From NCBI GenBank assembly GCA_025054935.1, contig JANWZD010000003.1:186001-250000 (forward strand): 64,000 nucleotides of DNA, in the 5' to 3' direction. The notes below the pieces were generated by a model that made no database searches, was not told the origin of the DNA, and saw nothing but the letters and a program-made list of their open reading frames with translations. Position numbers and translations under genes: made by a program. Shown in pieces: positions 46,553-56,584 of this stretch. This DNA is from Dehalococcoidia bacterium (GTDB taxonomy: Bacteria > Chloroflexota > Dehalococcoidia > SpSt-223). Every line of letters starts with the position of its first letter. Position 1 is the stretch's first letter.

Positions 46553-47881
46553 ATGACGACGACCGAGAAGCGCGGCGCGACACCCCGCTGGGCAGGGCTG
46601 CTCTATGCCGAAGGCGCCTTCGGCTTCAATGTCCTCCACCAGATGCAGACGCTCTGGCTGGTCTATTTCTATGCTCCTCCGCCCGAAAGCGGACGGCCGG
46701 TGCTCGCGCCGATCGCCCTGCTCACCCTGCTTTTCGCGGTCGGCCGGGTGGTAGAAGCGTTCGATGACCTGCTGATCGGGCATTGGAGCGATGTCACGCG
46801 CTCGCGCTGGGGACGGCGGCTGCCGTTCATCGTCGGCGGCGGCCCCTTTGTTGGGGTGCTGTTCATCCTACTGTGGTTTCCGCCCCCGCTCGAACCGGTC
46901 TGGATGGCGATCTACGTTTTTCTTGTCCTCCAAGCCTATTTTCTGGCGGCGACGGTCGTCCAGCAGCCGTATGAGGCGGTTCTTGCCGAAATGAGCCGCG
47001 ATTCGGCGACACGGGTGCGTGTCGCGACGTGGAAAGTCGCGTTCGGGATTGTGGGCGCCGCCGTCGGCTTGATCGGCAGCGGCCTCTTGATTGAGCGCAT
47101 CGGCTTCGGGCCAACGGGCGCCGTCTTTGCCGCGATCGCGGTCGGGAGCGTGCTCCTCTCCGTAACCGGCATCCGGCGGCTGCCGCGCGCGCCGGCGCTC
47201 GAGAAGCGCATCTCGCTTCCCCGCGCGCTCCTCCTCACGACGACGAACCGGCAGTTCTTGGTCTTCGTGACGAGTTCGGTCCTGTTCTTCCTGGGGCTCA
47301 ATTTGCTCACTCTCTTGCTGCCCTACTTTGCGACTGTCGTCCTGCGCCGGAATGAGGGGCTGGTGTCGCTGCTCACCGCGACCTTTACCGCGGTAGCGTT
47401 TCTCTCCCTGCCGCTGGTCGGGCGGCTGGCGGCGTGGCGCTCGAAGGCCTTCGCCTACAAGGCGGCGATGGCGGCGCTCGGTCTCCTGCTGCCCGGGCTG
47501 TTCTTCATCGGCTATCTCCCCGGGATCGACCCGCTCATGCAAGGGTTTTTCTACGTCGCGCTCTTGGGCGTGCCGATGGCTGCACTGTTCGTTCTGCCCA
47601 GCCCCTTGATCGCCGACATCATCGATGACGACGCCCGCCGAACCGGCTTGCGGCGGGAGGGCATGTACTACGCGGCCGATGTGACGGTGCGCAAGCTCGG
47701 CTTCGCCCTCTCAACGGCGATCTTCGGCGCTGTCCTCGCCACCTTCGGCTTCTCGGTGGAGCAGCCGCTCGGCGTGCGGCTCATCGGCCCGATCGCAGGG
47801 CTTGGCGTGCTGCTCGGCCTGCTCCTCTTCGCCGTCGGCTATCGGCTGCCCGACCGGATCGATCCGGACCCGGTTAAGTAG
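46553..47881 (+). CDS. MFS transporter of the glycoside-pentoside-hexuronide (GPH) type
   Basis: 442 aa with about 12 hydrophobic segments. The conserved cytoplasmic loop GHWSDVTRSRWGRRLPFIVGG lies near 70-95 (the motif read as G-x-SD-x-TRSRWGRRxP), which marks the GPH/MelB-like group, normally cation-coupled sugar importers. The middle has VATWKVAFGIVGAAVG and the second half IADIIDDDARRTGLRREGMYYA, the family's second motif. The sugar is unknown. The start is leaderless-like. Its last 43 bases overlap the convergent alpha/beta hydrolase gene. Confidence 0.87.
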   Translation: MTTTEKRGATPRWAGLLYAEGAFGFNVLHQMQTLWLVYFYAPPPESGRPVLAPIALLTLLFAVGRVVEAFDDLLIGHWSDVTRSRWGRRLPFIVGGGPFVGVLFILLWFPPPLEPVWMAIYVFLVLQAYFLAATVVQQPYEAVLAEMSRDSATRVRVATWKVAFGIVGAAVGLIGSGLLIERIGFGPTGAVFAAIAVGSVLLSVTGIRRLPRAPALEKRISLPRALLLTTTNRQFLVFVTSSVLFFLGLNLLTLLLPYFATVVLRRNEGLVSLLTATFTAVAFLSLPLVGRLAAWRSKAFAYKAAMAALGLLLPGLFFIGYLPGIDPLMQGFFYVALLGVPMAALFVLPSPLIADIIDDDARRTGLRREGMYYAADVTVRKLGFALSTAIFGAVLATFGFSVEQPLGVRLIGPIAGLGVLLGLLLFAVGYRLPDRIDPDPVK

Positions 47882-48870
47882 GCGATCGCCTGCACGACGA
47901 AACGCCCGAGCGTAAAGAGATCGCGCAGGCTGGCGAGCGAAAGCGCCGCGCGCGGCTGCACATGTTCGAACAGGTCGACGAGCGCAAAGGCGAGAACTCG
48001 CGGGCCGAGCGCGCGGGCAAGCTTGAGCGACTCTGAGTAGTGCACCATCTGGTCTTGCACGTCGTGGAGAATAAGCACCGGCGCGCGCACGCGATCGAGG
48101 ATCGGTGCGGGGTTAAGCGCCTCGAGAACCGCGCGCTCGCGAGCCGGGATCGCCTCCAGCGCTCGGCGGGCCTCCTCTTGGCTGGCGGAGGGAAACATCC
48201 GCAGGAGGCCGGGAGCGCGCAGAGCGGCGATTACGGCGAGCAGATGCTCCATTGCGCCGGCGCTCGGCCGCCAGCGCCTGCCTGCGCCGTCGGCAACGCC
48301 CGCTGCAGCCGCGACGAAGAAATCGAAAATGTCGTAATACCCTCCAAAGAAGACCACGGCCCGAATGCGGTCGGCAATCCTCGGATCGGCGGAGGCGACG
48401 AGGGCGGTTGAGCCGCCGACGGAAAAGCCGAGGAGGCTGATCCGCCGTGGGTCGACCGCCGGGTGCTGGGCCAGGGTCTCAACGGCGCGCACGAACGTCT
48501 CGGCCTGCTCGATCCCGGGCCGCCCTCGGTCGAGCGCGACGAGCCGCGGCCAGCAGACCACAAAGCCGAGCCGGGCGAGCGACGTCGCAAACCGGCCGAT
48601 CACAGGCCGGTCATGGGGCGCGGTGCGGACGCCCATCGCGATGATGATCGCTGGCCGGCGGCCCCGCCACGGCGCGCCGGGCAGCCAGCAATCGGTTACG
48701 ACCGGTCCCCCTGGCGAGGGGGCGATTGTGCGCGAGCGTCCCGGCGCGGCGGTCACGAGGCGCAGCGGTTTCAGCGGGACAGGAAAGACGTCGAAAAGAA
48801 GAAGGAGCGCCTTAACGAGCGCGATCGCTTTCTCCAGCGCAGCGCAGAGCAGTGGCAGAAGGCTCGTCAC
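47839..48870 (-). CDS. Alpha/beta hydrolase (dienelactone-hydrolase-like or prolyl-oligopeptidase fold)
   Basis: 343 aa. The catalytic Ser is in LLGFSVGGSTALVAS (about 150), the Asp in HDVQDQMVHYSES and the His in LFEHVQPRAA. The first 35 residues are hydrophobic and could be a signal or membrane anchor, followed by a core with PAIIIAMGVRTAPHDRPVIG. The substrate is unknown. GTG at 48870 has GACAAT six bases before it and no ribosome site. The 3' end overlaps the transporter gene by 43 bases, so the C-terminal 14 residues and the transporter's tail share DNA. Confidence 0.82.
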   Translation of the reverse strand: MTSLLPLLCAALEKAIALVKALLLLFDVFPVPLKPLRLVTAAPGRSRTIAPSPGGPVVTDCWLPGAPWRGRRPAIIIAMGVRTAPHDRPVIGRFATSLARLGFVVCWPRLVALDRGRPGIEQAETFVRAVETLAQHPAVDPRRISLLGFSVGGSTALVASADPRIADRIRAVVFFGGYYDIFDFFVAAAAGVADGAGRRWRPSAGAMEHLLAVIAALRAPGLLRMFPSASQEEARRALEAIPARERAVLEALNPAPILDRVRAPVLILHDVQDQMVHYSESLKLARALGPRVLAFALVDLFEHVQPRAALSLASLRDLFTLGRFVVQAIAYLTGSGSIRSGSR

Positions 48871-49358
48871 GTCACGATTGTCGCATCTTGCGCCGCGTTC
48901 CGGAAGGCACCGCTCACCGAGGCGGGCGCAAGGGGTATCATGCCTAGCCGGCGCGGAGGTGCGGGGCTGGCAGAGCGCGCGGCCGAACTGCGGTGCGGTT
49001 TTGCGTCGGCAGCGCCTCGCCGCACCTCGGCGCTTGGCTGGTTAGCAGTGCGCTGTCGCCTAGTGACGCAAGCTGGTCCCCTCGCCTTGCCCGGCTCGGG
49101 AACAGATGGGCGCGCAGCAGGCGTTCACAGACTACTGCTGCCGAATGGACCGGCTCCCCCTCGTGTCCTCAGGGGGTGACCAGCCGGGCGCATGAGGGAG
49201 GAGGCGGCCAGCGCCGATACGAGGAGCGGGCTGGTTCGGTAGAGAGGAGCGATTGGAGTGCGCTTCCGCCTGTGGTCGTGGCCCGTCGCCCGCCTGCTGC
49301 GATCAGCTGCCTCCTCCTCCGGGCGGCGGAACTGCCGGTACAATTCGGGAAGAGTGAG
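48871..49358. other. Intergenic region with no gene seen
   Basis: 488 bases between the divergent hydrolase and histidine-kinase genes. It begins with GACAAT (minus strand, 48877-48882) as a possible -10 box of the hydrolase, and ends with TACAAT (49339-49344) and GGGAAGAG before the kinase ATG. The body between shows only Arg/Ala-rich shadow frames and no RNA gene or repeat I can support. Confidence 0.5.
48877..48882 (-). promoter_or_regulatory. -10-like box just before the hydrolase start (leaderless candidate)
   Basis: GACAAT on the minus strand (4 of 6) is six bases before the GTG at 48870, and the bases between give no Shine-Dalgarno pairing. Confidence 0.3.
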
Positions 49359-50891
49359 ATGAGCGACGCTCCGGACATCCTTCCTCCGCTCGACCTGCCC
49401 GACCAACCGGACGTACGCGCCCTCCTCGACTCGGTGATCGCGAACGTCACGCGGCTCGCGGGAAGCGAGGCGGGCCTTGTTTCGATCTGGGACCCTGGTC
49501 GCGGCCGGCTACGCGCGACCTCGAGCTACGGGCTTGCGCCGACCGACGAAGAGCGGATCCAGCGGACGCTCGATGTCGTGCTGCCCGCGCTCCTTGAAGA
49601 GGGACGCGATATCTCTGAGCTTGGACAGGTGCTTTCCCCGCCGAAGGACGAAAAGATCCTCGCGCTGCCTCTCCGCGCGCACGGGCGAACGGTCGGACTG
49701 CTCTGCCTCTTCCTGCCGAAAGATCGTCCGGCGCTCCCCGGCGACAGCGGCGTCGTGGACGTGCTGAGCGACCACGTTGACGTCATCCTGCGCAATGCGC
49801 AGCTGCTGCAGGGGATTATCGAAGAGAAACGATGGCTGGAAGCGATCGTCAACAGCACTGGCGAAGGGCTGCTCATCCTTGACGCTGAGGGCCGGATCCT
49901 CGGGGCGAACCCTGCTTTCTATCGGATGACCGGCCTCTCCTCCGACCGGATCACGGGGCGGACGCTCCCTGAGGTCTTTGACATCCCGCCCACGCCGCCG
50001 GACGAGCCGCTCGTCGAGGTGCGGGTGCGGCCAGCAGGCCGGCGCGTCTTCGAGGCCTACCGCGCGATCATCCGCGGAGAGAACGACGAACCGATCGGCG
50101 GGGTCGTCTCGCTGCGCGATGTCACCGCTCGCCGGGAGGCCGAGGAACTGCAATCGACCTTTTTTTCGGTCATCTCGCACGAATTAAAGACGCCGATCGC
50201 TGTCATTCGCGGGTATGCTGATCTAATCGCCGAGTCGGCCAACGACCCGGACCCGGATCAACTGCGCCGCCAAGCGCGCGTGATCCAAGATGAGAGTGAA
50301 CGGCTGGCGCGGATGGTTGAAAACCTGCTCGAAGCAACTCGCATCCAGAGCGGGGCATTAGAATTGGCCCCGGAACCGGTTGCGCTCGGCCCGCTCATTG
50401 CGCGGCTGGTACGGCGGATGCGGCGGGTCAGCGGCGGACGACGGCTCATCTTCCGCGATCCTGGCGCTCTGCCCCCTGTGCTCGCCGATCCGCAGCGGAT
50501 CGAAGAAGTGCTCGCGAATTTGCTCGACAACGCGATTAAGTATTCGCCGAGCGGCAGCCGGATTACCGTCTCGGTAACCGCAACCGGACATGAGGTGATC
50601 GTGCGGGTGGCAGATGAGGGGGAAGGCGTCCCGGAGTCGGAGCGCGAGCGGATTTTCGAGCGCTTTTCGCGGCTCGACTCGCGCGTTGTTCGCCAAGCGA
50701 AAGGCGCGGGGCTTGGGCTGTTCATCTGCAAAGCCATCGTCGAGGCGCACGGTGGCCGGATTTGGGTCGAAGAGACCCCCGGCGGCGGGGCAACCTTCGC
50801 GTTCAGTCTGCCTCGCGAATGGCCGGCTGCGCTGCCCCAGCATGTTGGCTTCGCGGGGCTGCTCGCCCGGCCGGAGGACCGCCATGAGTGA
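49359..50891 (+). CDS. Sensor histidine kinase, GAF-PAS-HisKA-HATPase, soluble
   Basis: 510 aa. A GAF-like domain (about 10-150) is followed by a PAS domain (about 160-250, with [20 protein letters not shown]), the dimerisation domain with phospho-acceptor H274 in [17 protein letters not shown], and a HATPase domain with N box [31 protein letters not shown] and [18 protein letters not shown]. No transmembrane segment is seen, so it should sense a cytosolic cue. ATG at 49359 is preferred; upstream codons are not conserved-looking. Its stop overlaps the response-regulator start by eight bases, so they form a cognate pair. Confidence 0.93.
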   Translation: MSDAPDILPPLDLPDQPDVRALLDSVIANVTRLAGSEAGLVSIWDPGRGRLRATSSYGLAPTDEERIQRTLDVVLPALLEEGRDISELGQVLSPPKDEKILALPLRAHGRTVGLLCLFLPKDRPALPGDSGVVDVLSDHVDVILRNAQLLQGIIEEKRWLEAIVNSTGEGLLILDAEGRILGANPAFYRMTGLSSDRITGRTLPEVFDIPPTPPDEPLVEVRVRPAGRRVFEAYRAIIRGENDEPIGGVVSLRDVTARREAEELQSTFFSVISHELKTPIAVIRGYADLIAESANDPDPDQLRRQARVIQDESERLARMVENLLEATRIQSGALELAPEPVALGPLIARLVRRMRRVSGGRRLIFRDPGALPPVLADPQRIEEVLANLLDNAIKYSPSGSRITVSVTATGHEVIVRVADEGEGVPESERERIFERFSRLDSRVVRQAKGAGLGLFICKAIVEAHGGRIWVEETPGGGATFAFSLPREWPAALPQHVGFAGLLARPEDRHE

Positions 50892-51606
50892 CGAAAAGAA
50901 ACTGGCCGAGACGATCCTCGTCGTCGACGACGAACCGACCCTCGTCGACCTCACCCGCACGACCCTCGAGCGAGAAGGGTATGCTGTCATCGAAGCGTCC
51001 AACGGCCGCGAGGCGGTCGCGAAGGTGCGCGATTACCTGCCCGACCTCGTCCTGCTCGATGTCATGATGCCTGACATGGATGGGTTTGAGGCGCTCAAAG
51101 CGATCCGCGAGTTCTCAAGCGTGCCCATCATTATGCTGACAGTCCAAGATAGCGAGGCGAGCAAGGTGCGGGGCCTTGAGCTTGGGGCAGACGATTACGT
51201 CCCGAAGACCGCCGGCCGCCGCGAACTGGTCAGCCGCATTCGCGCCGTGCTGCGTCGCGCTCGCCTCGCCCAGCCGCCCAGCCGCGCCCTCGTCCGGATC
51301 GACGATGACCTGACCGTCGATTTTGACCGGCGCGAGGTGATCGTTCGCGGCGAGGCGGTCAAGCTCCGGCCGACGGAATACAAGCTGCTGCACCATCTCA
51401 TCCAGAACGCCGGCCGGCTGCTGACGCATGAGCAGCTGCTGACGAAGGTCTGGGGACGCGAGTACCGCGACGATACGCAGCTGCTGCGCCTGTATATCAC
51501 CTATCTTCGGCAGAAGATCGAGCCCGAGCCGTCGAAGCCGAAATACATCCTCAATGAACGGGGAATGGGCTATCGCTTCGCCGAGTTTGCTGCCGAGAAG
51601 CGGTGA
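50884..51606 (+). CDS. OmpR-family response regulator
   Basis: 240 aa. The receiver domain (about 8-120) has the acidic pair D15-D16, the phospho-acceptor D59 in [12 protein letters not shown]86 in MLTVQDS and K108. The usual K-P after the Lys is K-T ([10 protein letters not shown]), a small departure near the output surface. A winged-helix DNA-binding domain follows (about 140-235) with [25 protein letters not shown] and [16 protein letters not shown]. It should be phosphorylated by the kinase just upstream. The next gene starts in its stop codon (GTGA). Confidence 0.94.
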   Translation: MSDEKKLAETILVVDDEPTLVDLTRTTLEREGYAVIEASNGREAVAKVRDYLPDLVLLDVMMPDMDGFEALKAIREFSSVPIIMLTVQDSEASKVRGLELGADDYVPKTAGRRELVSRIRAVLRRARLAQPPSRALVRIDDDLTVDFDRREVIVRGEAVKLRPTEYKLLHHLIQNAGRLLTHEQLLTKVWGREYRDDTQLLRLYITYLRQKIEPEPSKPKYILNERGMGYRFAEFAAEKR

Positions 51607-52952
51607 GCGGGCTCTCGCGCCTCCCGGAACCAGAGTGGCCGTGGCGCGCCGTTGACCTGATCGCCGAGAAAGCGGCGGGCGGCCGGCTCCCCGCTGAGGC
51701 GATCCGCTGGCTTATCGAGCGCTATACCGCCGGGGAGATCCCCGACTACCAGATGAGCGCGTTCCTCATGGCAGTCTGCTGGCGCGGCATGACCGACGAT
51801 GAGGTGACCGAGCTGACGCTCGCGATGGCGGCGAGCGGCCTCCAGATTGACGTGTCCGATATCGCGCCTGTTGTCGCTGACAAGCACAGCACCGGCGGCG
51901 TTGGCGACAAGACGACGCTCGTTGTCGCGCCGCTGGTCGCCCATCTCGGCCTGCCGGTCGCCAAGATGAGCGGCCGCGGGCTTGGCCACACCGGTGGGAC
52001 GATCGACAAGCTGGAGTCGTTCCCCGGCCTCCGGGTCGAGTTGACGGTCGACCAGTTTCGCGAGCAGCTCCGGCGCCTCGGCCTCGTTATCGCCAGCCAG
52101 TCGGCCGACCTCGCGCCGGCTGACGGCAAGCTTTATGCCCTGCGCGACGCAACGGCGACGGTCGGGTCGATCCCGCTCATCGCCAGTTCGGTGATGGCTA
52201 AGAAGATCGCTGCCGGCGCGACGGTGATCGGGCTCGATGTCAAGTGCGGTCGGGGCGCGTTCATGAAGACCCCTGCCGAGGCAGCGCAGCTTGCCGAACT
52301 GATGGTCGCCATCGGCGAGAAGGCCGGGCGACGGGTGGTCGCTCTCGTCAGCGGAATGGACCAGCCGCTCGGTGAGGCCATCGGCAATCTGATCGAGGTA
52401 GAAGAGGCGATCGCGACCCTGCAGGGCGCGGGGCCGCCAGATCTGCGGGAGCTGTCGGTGGCGCTCGCGAGCGACCTGCTAGCGGCAGCCGGCCGCTTCG
52501 AGGAGCACGAAGCGCGGCGGCGCGCCGAAGCGGCGCTCGCCTCGGGGGCGGCGCTGGAACGGCTTGCCGACCTTGTCGAGGGGCAAGGAGGACGGCGCGA
52601 CGATGTCTACCATCCGGAGCGGCTGCCCCACGCGCCCGTCGCGCGTCCGGTGTTCCCGCCGCGCGCGGGCGTTGTGACTGCTCTTGAGACCGAACAGATC
52701 GGACGGTTGGCGATGCGGCTTGGCGCCGGCCGCGCTCAGAAGGGGGGCGTTCTCGACCATCGGGTTGGTATCCGGCTGCTCCGCAAGGTCGGTGATCCCG
52801 TCCACCCGCGCGACCCCCTCGCGGTCCTCTATACTGCAAGCGAGCGCGATGCCGACCTGGCAGTCCCGCTCCTGACGTCGTTCATCCAGATTGGCGACGA
52901 GCCAGTGACGCCGCCGCCTCTTCTCCTTTCGCGTCATCGTTCCGTACACTGA
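51603..52952 (+). CDS. pdp: Pyrimidine-nucleoside phosphorylase
   Basis: 449 aa. Phosphorolyses thymidine or uridine to the base and (deoxy)ribose 1-phosphate. The signature [20 protein letters not shown] is complete; [38 protein letters not shown] and [13 protein letters not shown] are also conserved. GTG at 51603 overlaps the stop of the response-regulator gene (GTGA), so it is in the same operon as a two-component system. That linkage suggests control of nucleoside catabolism by the kinase. deoA would be an equally fitting name. Confidence 0.93.
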   Translation: MSGLSRLPEPEWPWRAVDLIAEKAAGGRLPAEAIRWLIERYTAGEIPDYQMSAFLMAVCWRGMTDDEVTELTLAMAASGLQIDVSDIAPVVADKHSTGGVGDKTTLVVAPLVAHLGLPVAKMSGRGLGHTGGTIDKLESFPGLRVELTVDQFREQLRRLGLVIASQSADLAPADGKLYALRDATATVGSIPLIASSVMAKKIAAGATVIGLDVKCGRGAFMKTPAEAAQLAELMVAIGEKAGRRVVALVSGMDQPLGEAIGNLIEVEEAIATLQGAGPPDLRELSVALASDLLAAAGRFEEHEARRRAEAALASGAALERLADLVEGQGGRRDDVYHPERLPHAPVARPVFPPRAGVVTALETEQIGRLAMRLGAGRAQKGGVLDHRVGIRLLRKVGDPVHPRDPLAVLYTASERDADLAVPLLTSFIQIGDEPVTPPPLLLSRHRSVH

Positions 52953-53045
52953 TCGGCGAAGAGTACGGCGCGTACCGGCATCCTATCGCGGCCGTTGCGC
53001 TCTGTCGGCGCGAAGGAGCGGCCGCGCGCGGAGGCGAGCGCGCTC

Positions 53046-54668
53046 ATGGACCCGTTGATCGGCCGCAGCCTCGGCCAATATCAGATCGTCGAACTCCTCG
53101 GAAGCGGCGGGATGGCGACGGTCTATCGTGCGCTGCAGCCGGCACTCAACCGCTCCGTCGCGATCAAAGTCCTCCCGCCCGTGCTTGCGAACGATGACCT
53201 TTTCGTCGCCCGGTTCCGCCGCGAAGCGATGGTCGTTGCTGGCCTCGCCCACCCGAACATCTTGCCGGTCTACGATTTCGGCATCTTCGACGGCTATCTC
53301 GCCATCATCATGATGTATGTCCGCGGCGGGACGCTGCGGACCCGGCTCGGTGAGCCGATGCCAGTCGCGACGGCTGTCCAGATCGCGGCCCAAGTCGCCG
53401 ACGCGCTCCGCTATGCCCACGAGCGCGGCATCGTCCACCGCGACGTCAAGCCTTCGAACATCCTGATGGCGCGCTCAGACTGGGCGCTCCTGGCGGACTT
53501 TGGGATCGCCCAGCTTGCTGATCAGCGGACGTTGACCCTCACCGGCGCCAAAGTCGGGACCCCGGAATATATGAGCCCTGAGCAAGCGGCTGGCGACCCG
53601 GTCGATGCCCGCAGCGATCTCTACTCGCTCGGCATCGTCCTCTACGAGATGCTGACGGGACGCGTGCCGTTCAGCGCGCCGACAACGTTAGCGACGCTCC
53701 AGCAGCAGATCCATACGCCCCTGCCGCCGATCACGACCTTCCGGCGCGACCTGCCGCCCGGTCTGATCGAGGTGGTGAAGCGCGCCTTGGAGAAGTCGCC
53801 GGCGGCGCGCTTTGCCACCGCCGCCGAGTTCCACGACGCTCTTCTCGCCTCCCTCGAGCCGGCGCCGGTTGAGGCGACGGTGGTCCCCGTCGAGCAGCGG
53901 GCGCCGCCTCCTCCTGCCATTGGGACGCCCCCCGCGTCCCCGAGGCAGACAACTTGGCTGCCCATGGCGCTTGGAGGGGTCGCGATCGGTGCCGTGCTCG
54001 CCGTGCTCTGCGGCGGATTGGCGCTTGCCGCAGCGAGTGGCATGGCTGGCCGAGTGCTTCCCATCGCGCTCTCCACGCCTGTCGCTCGCCCGAGCGAGAC
54101 CCCCACCCCCGCCCCCATCGGGGGCGTGCTGTATCAGGCGGATTTTTCCTCCCCGGCCCGGGCACAGTGGGCGCTCGGCGACGGAAGCGAAGCGACGATC
54201 GAGGGCGGACGCTTATTCGTGACCTCGCTGCAGGCAAACCGCGCTTTCCGGGTCTGGCCCGAGCGCGCGCCGCTCGTCGAGGATTTCATCCTCGAGGCGG
54301 AGATCACCAAGCTGACCGGCCCGAACAACTTCGGCTATGGCGTGACCTTTCGCGATGACGGCAAGGGGTCGTACTTTTTCTTCTCGATCACCGGCAACGG
54401 CTCCTTCAAGCTCGAGAAGTGGGTTGCTGCTTCCGGCGAATGGGTCACCTACGTCAACTGGACGTCTTCCAACGCCATCAATCGGGGAGATAACGTCCCG
54501 AACGTCCTGCGGGTGATTGCGACCGGCTCCCAGATCAAGCTGCTGATCAACGACCGCCCGGTCGCCACCGCTACGGACGACGCGCCGGTCCGCGGCAACA
54601 CGGGCATTCTCGTCGGGACGACTGGGCTGCGCGTCGCGGTCTCCTCCTTCCAGATCCTCCAGCCGTAG
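53046..54668 (+). CDS. Membrane Ser/Thr protein kinase with extracellular beta-sandwich domain
   Basis: 540 aa. Hanks-type kinase domain (about 8-270) with the glycine loop GSGGMATVY (19-27), ATP-binding K41, HRDVKPSN (131-138), DFG at 151-153 and the APE-like SPEQAAGDP. A Pro-rich linker leads to one transmembrane helix (about 302-326). The outer part (about 345-540) is a concanavalin/LamG-like or DUF1080-like beta-sandwich with a YGVTFRDDGKGSYFFFSITG segment, a likely glycan or ligand sensor. ATG at 53046 follows GGAGG-like sequence. It comes 93 bases after the phosphorylase gene. The PP2C phosphatase at 7961 is a plausible partner. Confidence 0.9.
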   Translation: MDPLIGRSLGQYQIVELLGSGGMATVYRALQPALNRSVAIKVLPPVLANDDLFVARFRREAMVVAGLAHPNILPVYDFGIFDGYLAIIMMYVRGGTLRTRLGEPMPVATAVQIAAQVADALRYAHERGIVHRDVKPSNILMARSDWALLADFGIAQLADQRTLTLTGAKVGTPEYMSPEQAAGDPVDARSDLYSLGIVLYEMLTGRVPFSAPTTLATLQQQIHTPLPPITTFRRDLPPGLIEVVKRALEKSPAARFATAAEFHDALLASLEPAPVEATVVPVEQRAPPPPAIGTPPASPRQTTWLPMALGGVAIGAVLAVLCGGLALAAASGMAGRVLPIALSTPVARPSETPTPAPIGGVLYQADFSSPARAQWALGDGSEATIEGGRLFVTSLQANRAFRVWPERAPLVEDFILEAEITKLTGPNNFGYGVTFRDDGKGSYFFFSITGNGSFKLEKWVAASGEWVTYVNWTSSNAINRGDNVPNVLRVIATGSQIKLLINDRPVATATDDAPVRGNTGILVGTTGLRVAVSSFQILQP

Positions 54669-54923
54669 TGCCTGCAAAGGCGCAGCCGCCGCCCAAAGCG
54701 GCCTTGGCGGCCGGCGGCGAGCGGCAGGTCGAGGCGTGGGCTGGAGAGCGCGCAGACGCAACGCGCAGGCTGAGCGTGGAGCGACGCTGGAGTGCACTTT
54801 TGCTCTAGGATCCCGCCGGCGTGTGGCTGTCTTCCCCATGCGCCCGTGCTGGCCGGCGGCTCGCTCCTGAACGCGGGCAGGGGTAGCCAAAACTGTTCCG
54901 GCCACACTCGGGAGATCGCTGCA

Positions 54924-55838
54924 ATGTGGGCACGTCCCTTCGTGACGGTGGGGTTCGTCCTCATCCTGCTCTCTCTCGCCTGTCTTCCCCAGCCGACCGC
55001 CGGCGGCGCACCCTCGGTCGCTTCCCCAGCCCAGACCCGCCCCCTCGTTATTGGCGGGATCCCCGACCAGGCGCCGGCAACCCTCGCGCGCTCCTTCGAA
55101 GGGTTCGCAAAGCTGCTCAGTGAACGGACCGGCCTTCCCGTCAAATACCAGCCGGCACAAGATTACGCCGCGATTGTCGCCGCATTTCGGCGCGGTGAGG
55201 TGCATCTTGTCTGGTTTGGCGGCCTCACCGGCGTCCAAGCGCGGGAAGCCGTTCCCGGCGCCCGAGCCGTCGCGCACCGCCCGATCGACGCCGAATTCCG
55301 CTCCGTGTTCATCGTCCACGCTGACAGCAAGGCGGAACGGCTGACCGACCTGCGCGGGATGACCTTCACCTTCGGCAGCGAAAGCTCGACGTCCGGTCAT
55401 CTGATGCCGCGCTATTTCCTGCTTGAGGCGGGGATCGATCCAGACAGAGACTTCCGCGGCAAGCCGAACTTTTCCGGCGCGCACGACCGGACGTATAAGC
55501 TGGTCGAGGCGGGCTCCTTTCAGGCCGGCGCCTTGAACATGGCGGTGTGGGATGCGGCGGTGCGGAACGGCCAAGTGGACACGACCAAGGTGCGCGAGTT
55601 CTACCGGACGCCGCCGTACTTCGATTACAACTGGACGATCCATCCTGATGTCGACAAGATCTGGGGAGCCGGCGCTTCCGAAAAGCTGATCCAAGCGCTG
55701 CTTTCGATCCGCGCAAGCGACGGGCCAGAAGCGAAGGAAATCCTCGACCTCTTCGCCACCGACCGGTTTGTTCCCACCCAGAACTCGAATTACGAAGCGA
55801 TCCGCCGAGTTGCCGAACAGCTCGGCATCCTCCGGTGA
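54924..55838 (+). CDS. phnD: PhnD-type substrate-binding lipoprotein
   Basis: 304 aa. A signal peptide with lipobox LSLAC (cysteine near 20) anchors it outside. The mature protein matches the phosphonate/phosphite/phosphate PhnD family: LVIGGIPDQAPATLARSFEG, FRRGEVHLVWFGGLTGVQA, FTFGSESSTSGHLMPRYFLL and ALNMAVWDAAVRNG. The ligand cannot be fixed from sequence; phosphonate, phosphite and phosphate are possible. ATG at 54924 follows GGGAG. The gene ends inside the start codon of the ATPase gene (GTGA). Confidence 0.88.
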   Translation: MWARPFVTVGFVLILLSLACLPQPTAGGAPSVASPAQTRPLVIGGIPDQAPATLARSFEGFAKLLSERTGLPVKYQPAQDYAAIVAAFRRGEVHLVWFGGLTGVQAREAVPGARAVAHRPIDAEFRSVFIVHADSKAERLTDLRGMTFTFGSESSTSGHLMPRYFLLEAGIDPDRDFRGKPNFSGAHDRTYKLVEAGSFQAGALNMAVWDAAVRNGQVDTTKVREFYRTPPYFDYNWTIHPDVDKIWGAGASEKLIQALLSIRASDGPEAKEILDLFATDRFVPTQNSNYEAIRRVAEQLGILR

Positions 55839-56584
55839 CCGAGGCTGTCCGCCTTGAAGCCGTTGCGCTCCGCTATCCGAGCGGCGGCGGAATTCAGCCG
55901 CTCTCGCTCACCATCGCCGCGGGCGAGACGGTGGCGCTCGTGGGGCCGTCCGGCGCTGGCAAGACGACCCTGCTCTCGCTGCTCGCTGGCGAGATCTCGC
56001 CGGAGAGCGGCCGCGTGATCCTGCACGGCCGGCCGCTCGCCGCGCTTGCGCCTGGCCGCGAGTTGGCGCGGCTGGTCGGCATCATGCATCAGCAGTTTGA
56101 TCTCGTTCCCCATCTCCCCGTCCACAGCAACGTGCTCGCTGGGCGGCTCGGCGAGTGGGGGCTTGCTCGCTCGCTGCTCTCTCTCCTCTTCCCTCAAGAT
56201 GCTGGCCTCGCCCGGCGGGCCCTCGCTCGGGTCGGCCTGCTCGACCGCTGGAATGAGCGCACCGCGCGCCTCTCCGGCGGGGAACAGCAGCGGGTAGCGC
56301 TCGCTCGCCTCCTCGTCCAGAACCCGCGCATCCTTCTCGCCGATGAGCCCGTCTCCTCGCTTGACCCAGCGCGCGCTGAGGATCTGCTCGCGCTTCTGAC
56401 CGGGATTGCGGCAAGCGACGGGAAAACCCTCATCGCCAGCCTGCATTCTGTCGGGCTGGCGCGACGCTTCTTCCAGCGCATCATTGCCTTGCGCGCGGGC
56501 GCGGTGCAGTTTGACCGCCCGGCAGCGGCGGTGGGCGACGACGACTTGGCGCGGCTCTACGCCCTCGCGCCGGCGGCGGAATGA
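55835..56584 (+). CDS. phnC: PhnC-type ABC transporter ATP-binding protein
   Basis: 249 aa. Walker A GPSGAGKTT (about 35-43), the ABC signature LSGGEQQRVALARLL, Walker B LLADEPVSSLDP and an H-loop HSVGLA are all present. It powers uptake through the two permeases that follow. GTG at 55835 shares bases with the phnD stop (GTGA), and its own stop overlaps the next start (ATGA), so the genes are tightly coupled. Confidence 0.92.
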   Translation: MTEAVRLEAVALRYPSGGGIQPLSLTIAAGETVALVGPSGAGKTTLLSLLAGEISPESGRVILHGRPLAALAPGRELARLVGIMHQQFDLVPHLPVHSNVLAGRLGEWGLARSLLSLLFPQDAGLARRALARVGLLDRWNERTARLSGGEQQRVALARLLVQNPRILLADEPVSSLDPARAEDLLALLTGIAASDGKTLIASLHSVGLARRFFQRIIALRAGAVQFDRPAAAVGDDDLARLYALAPAAE

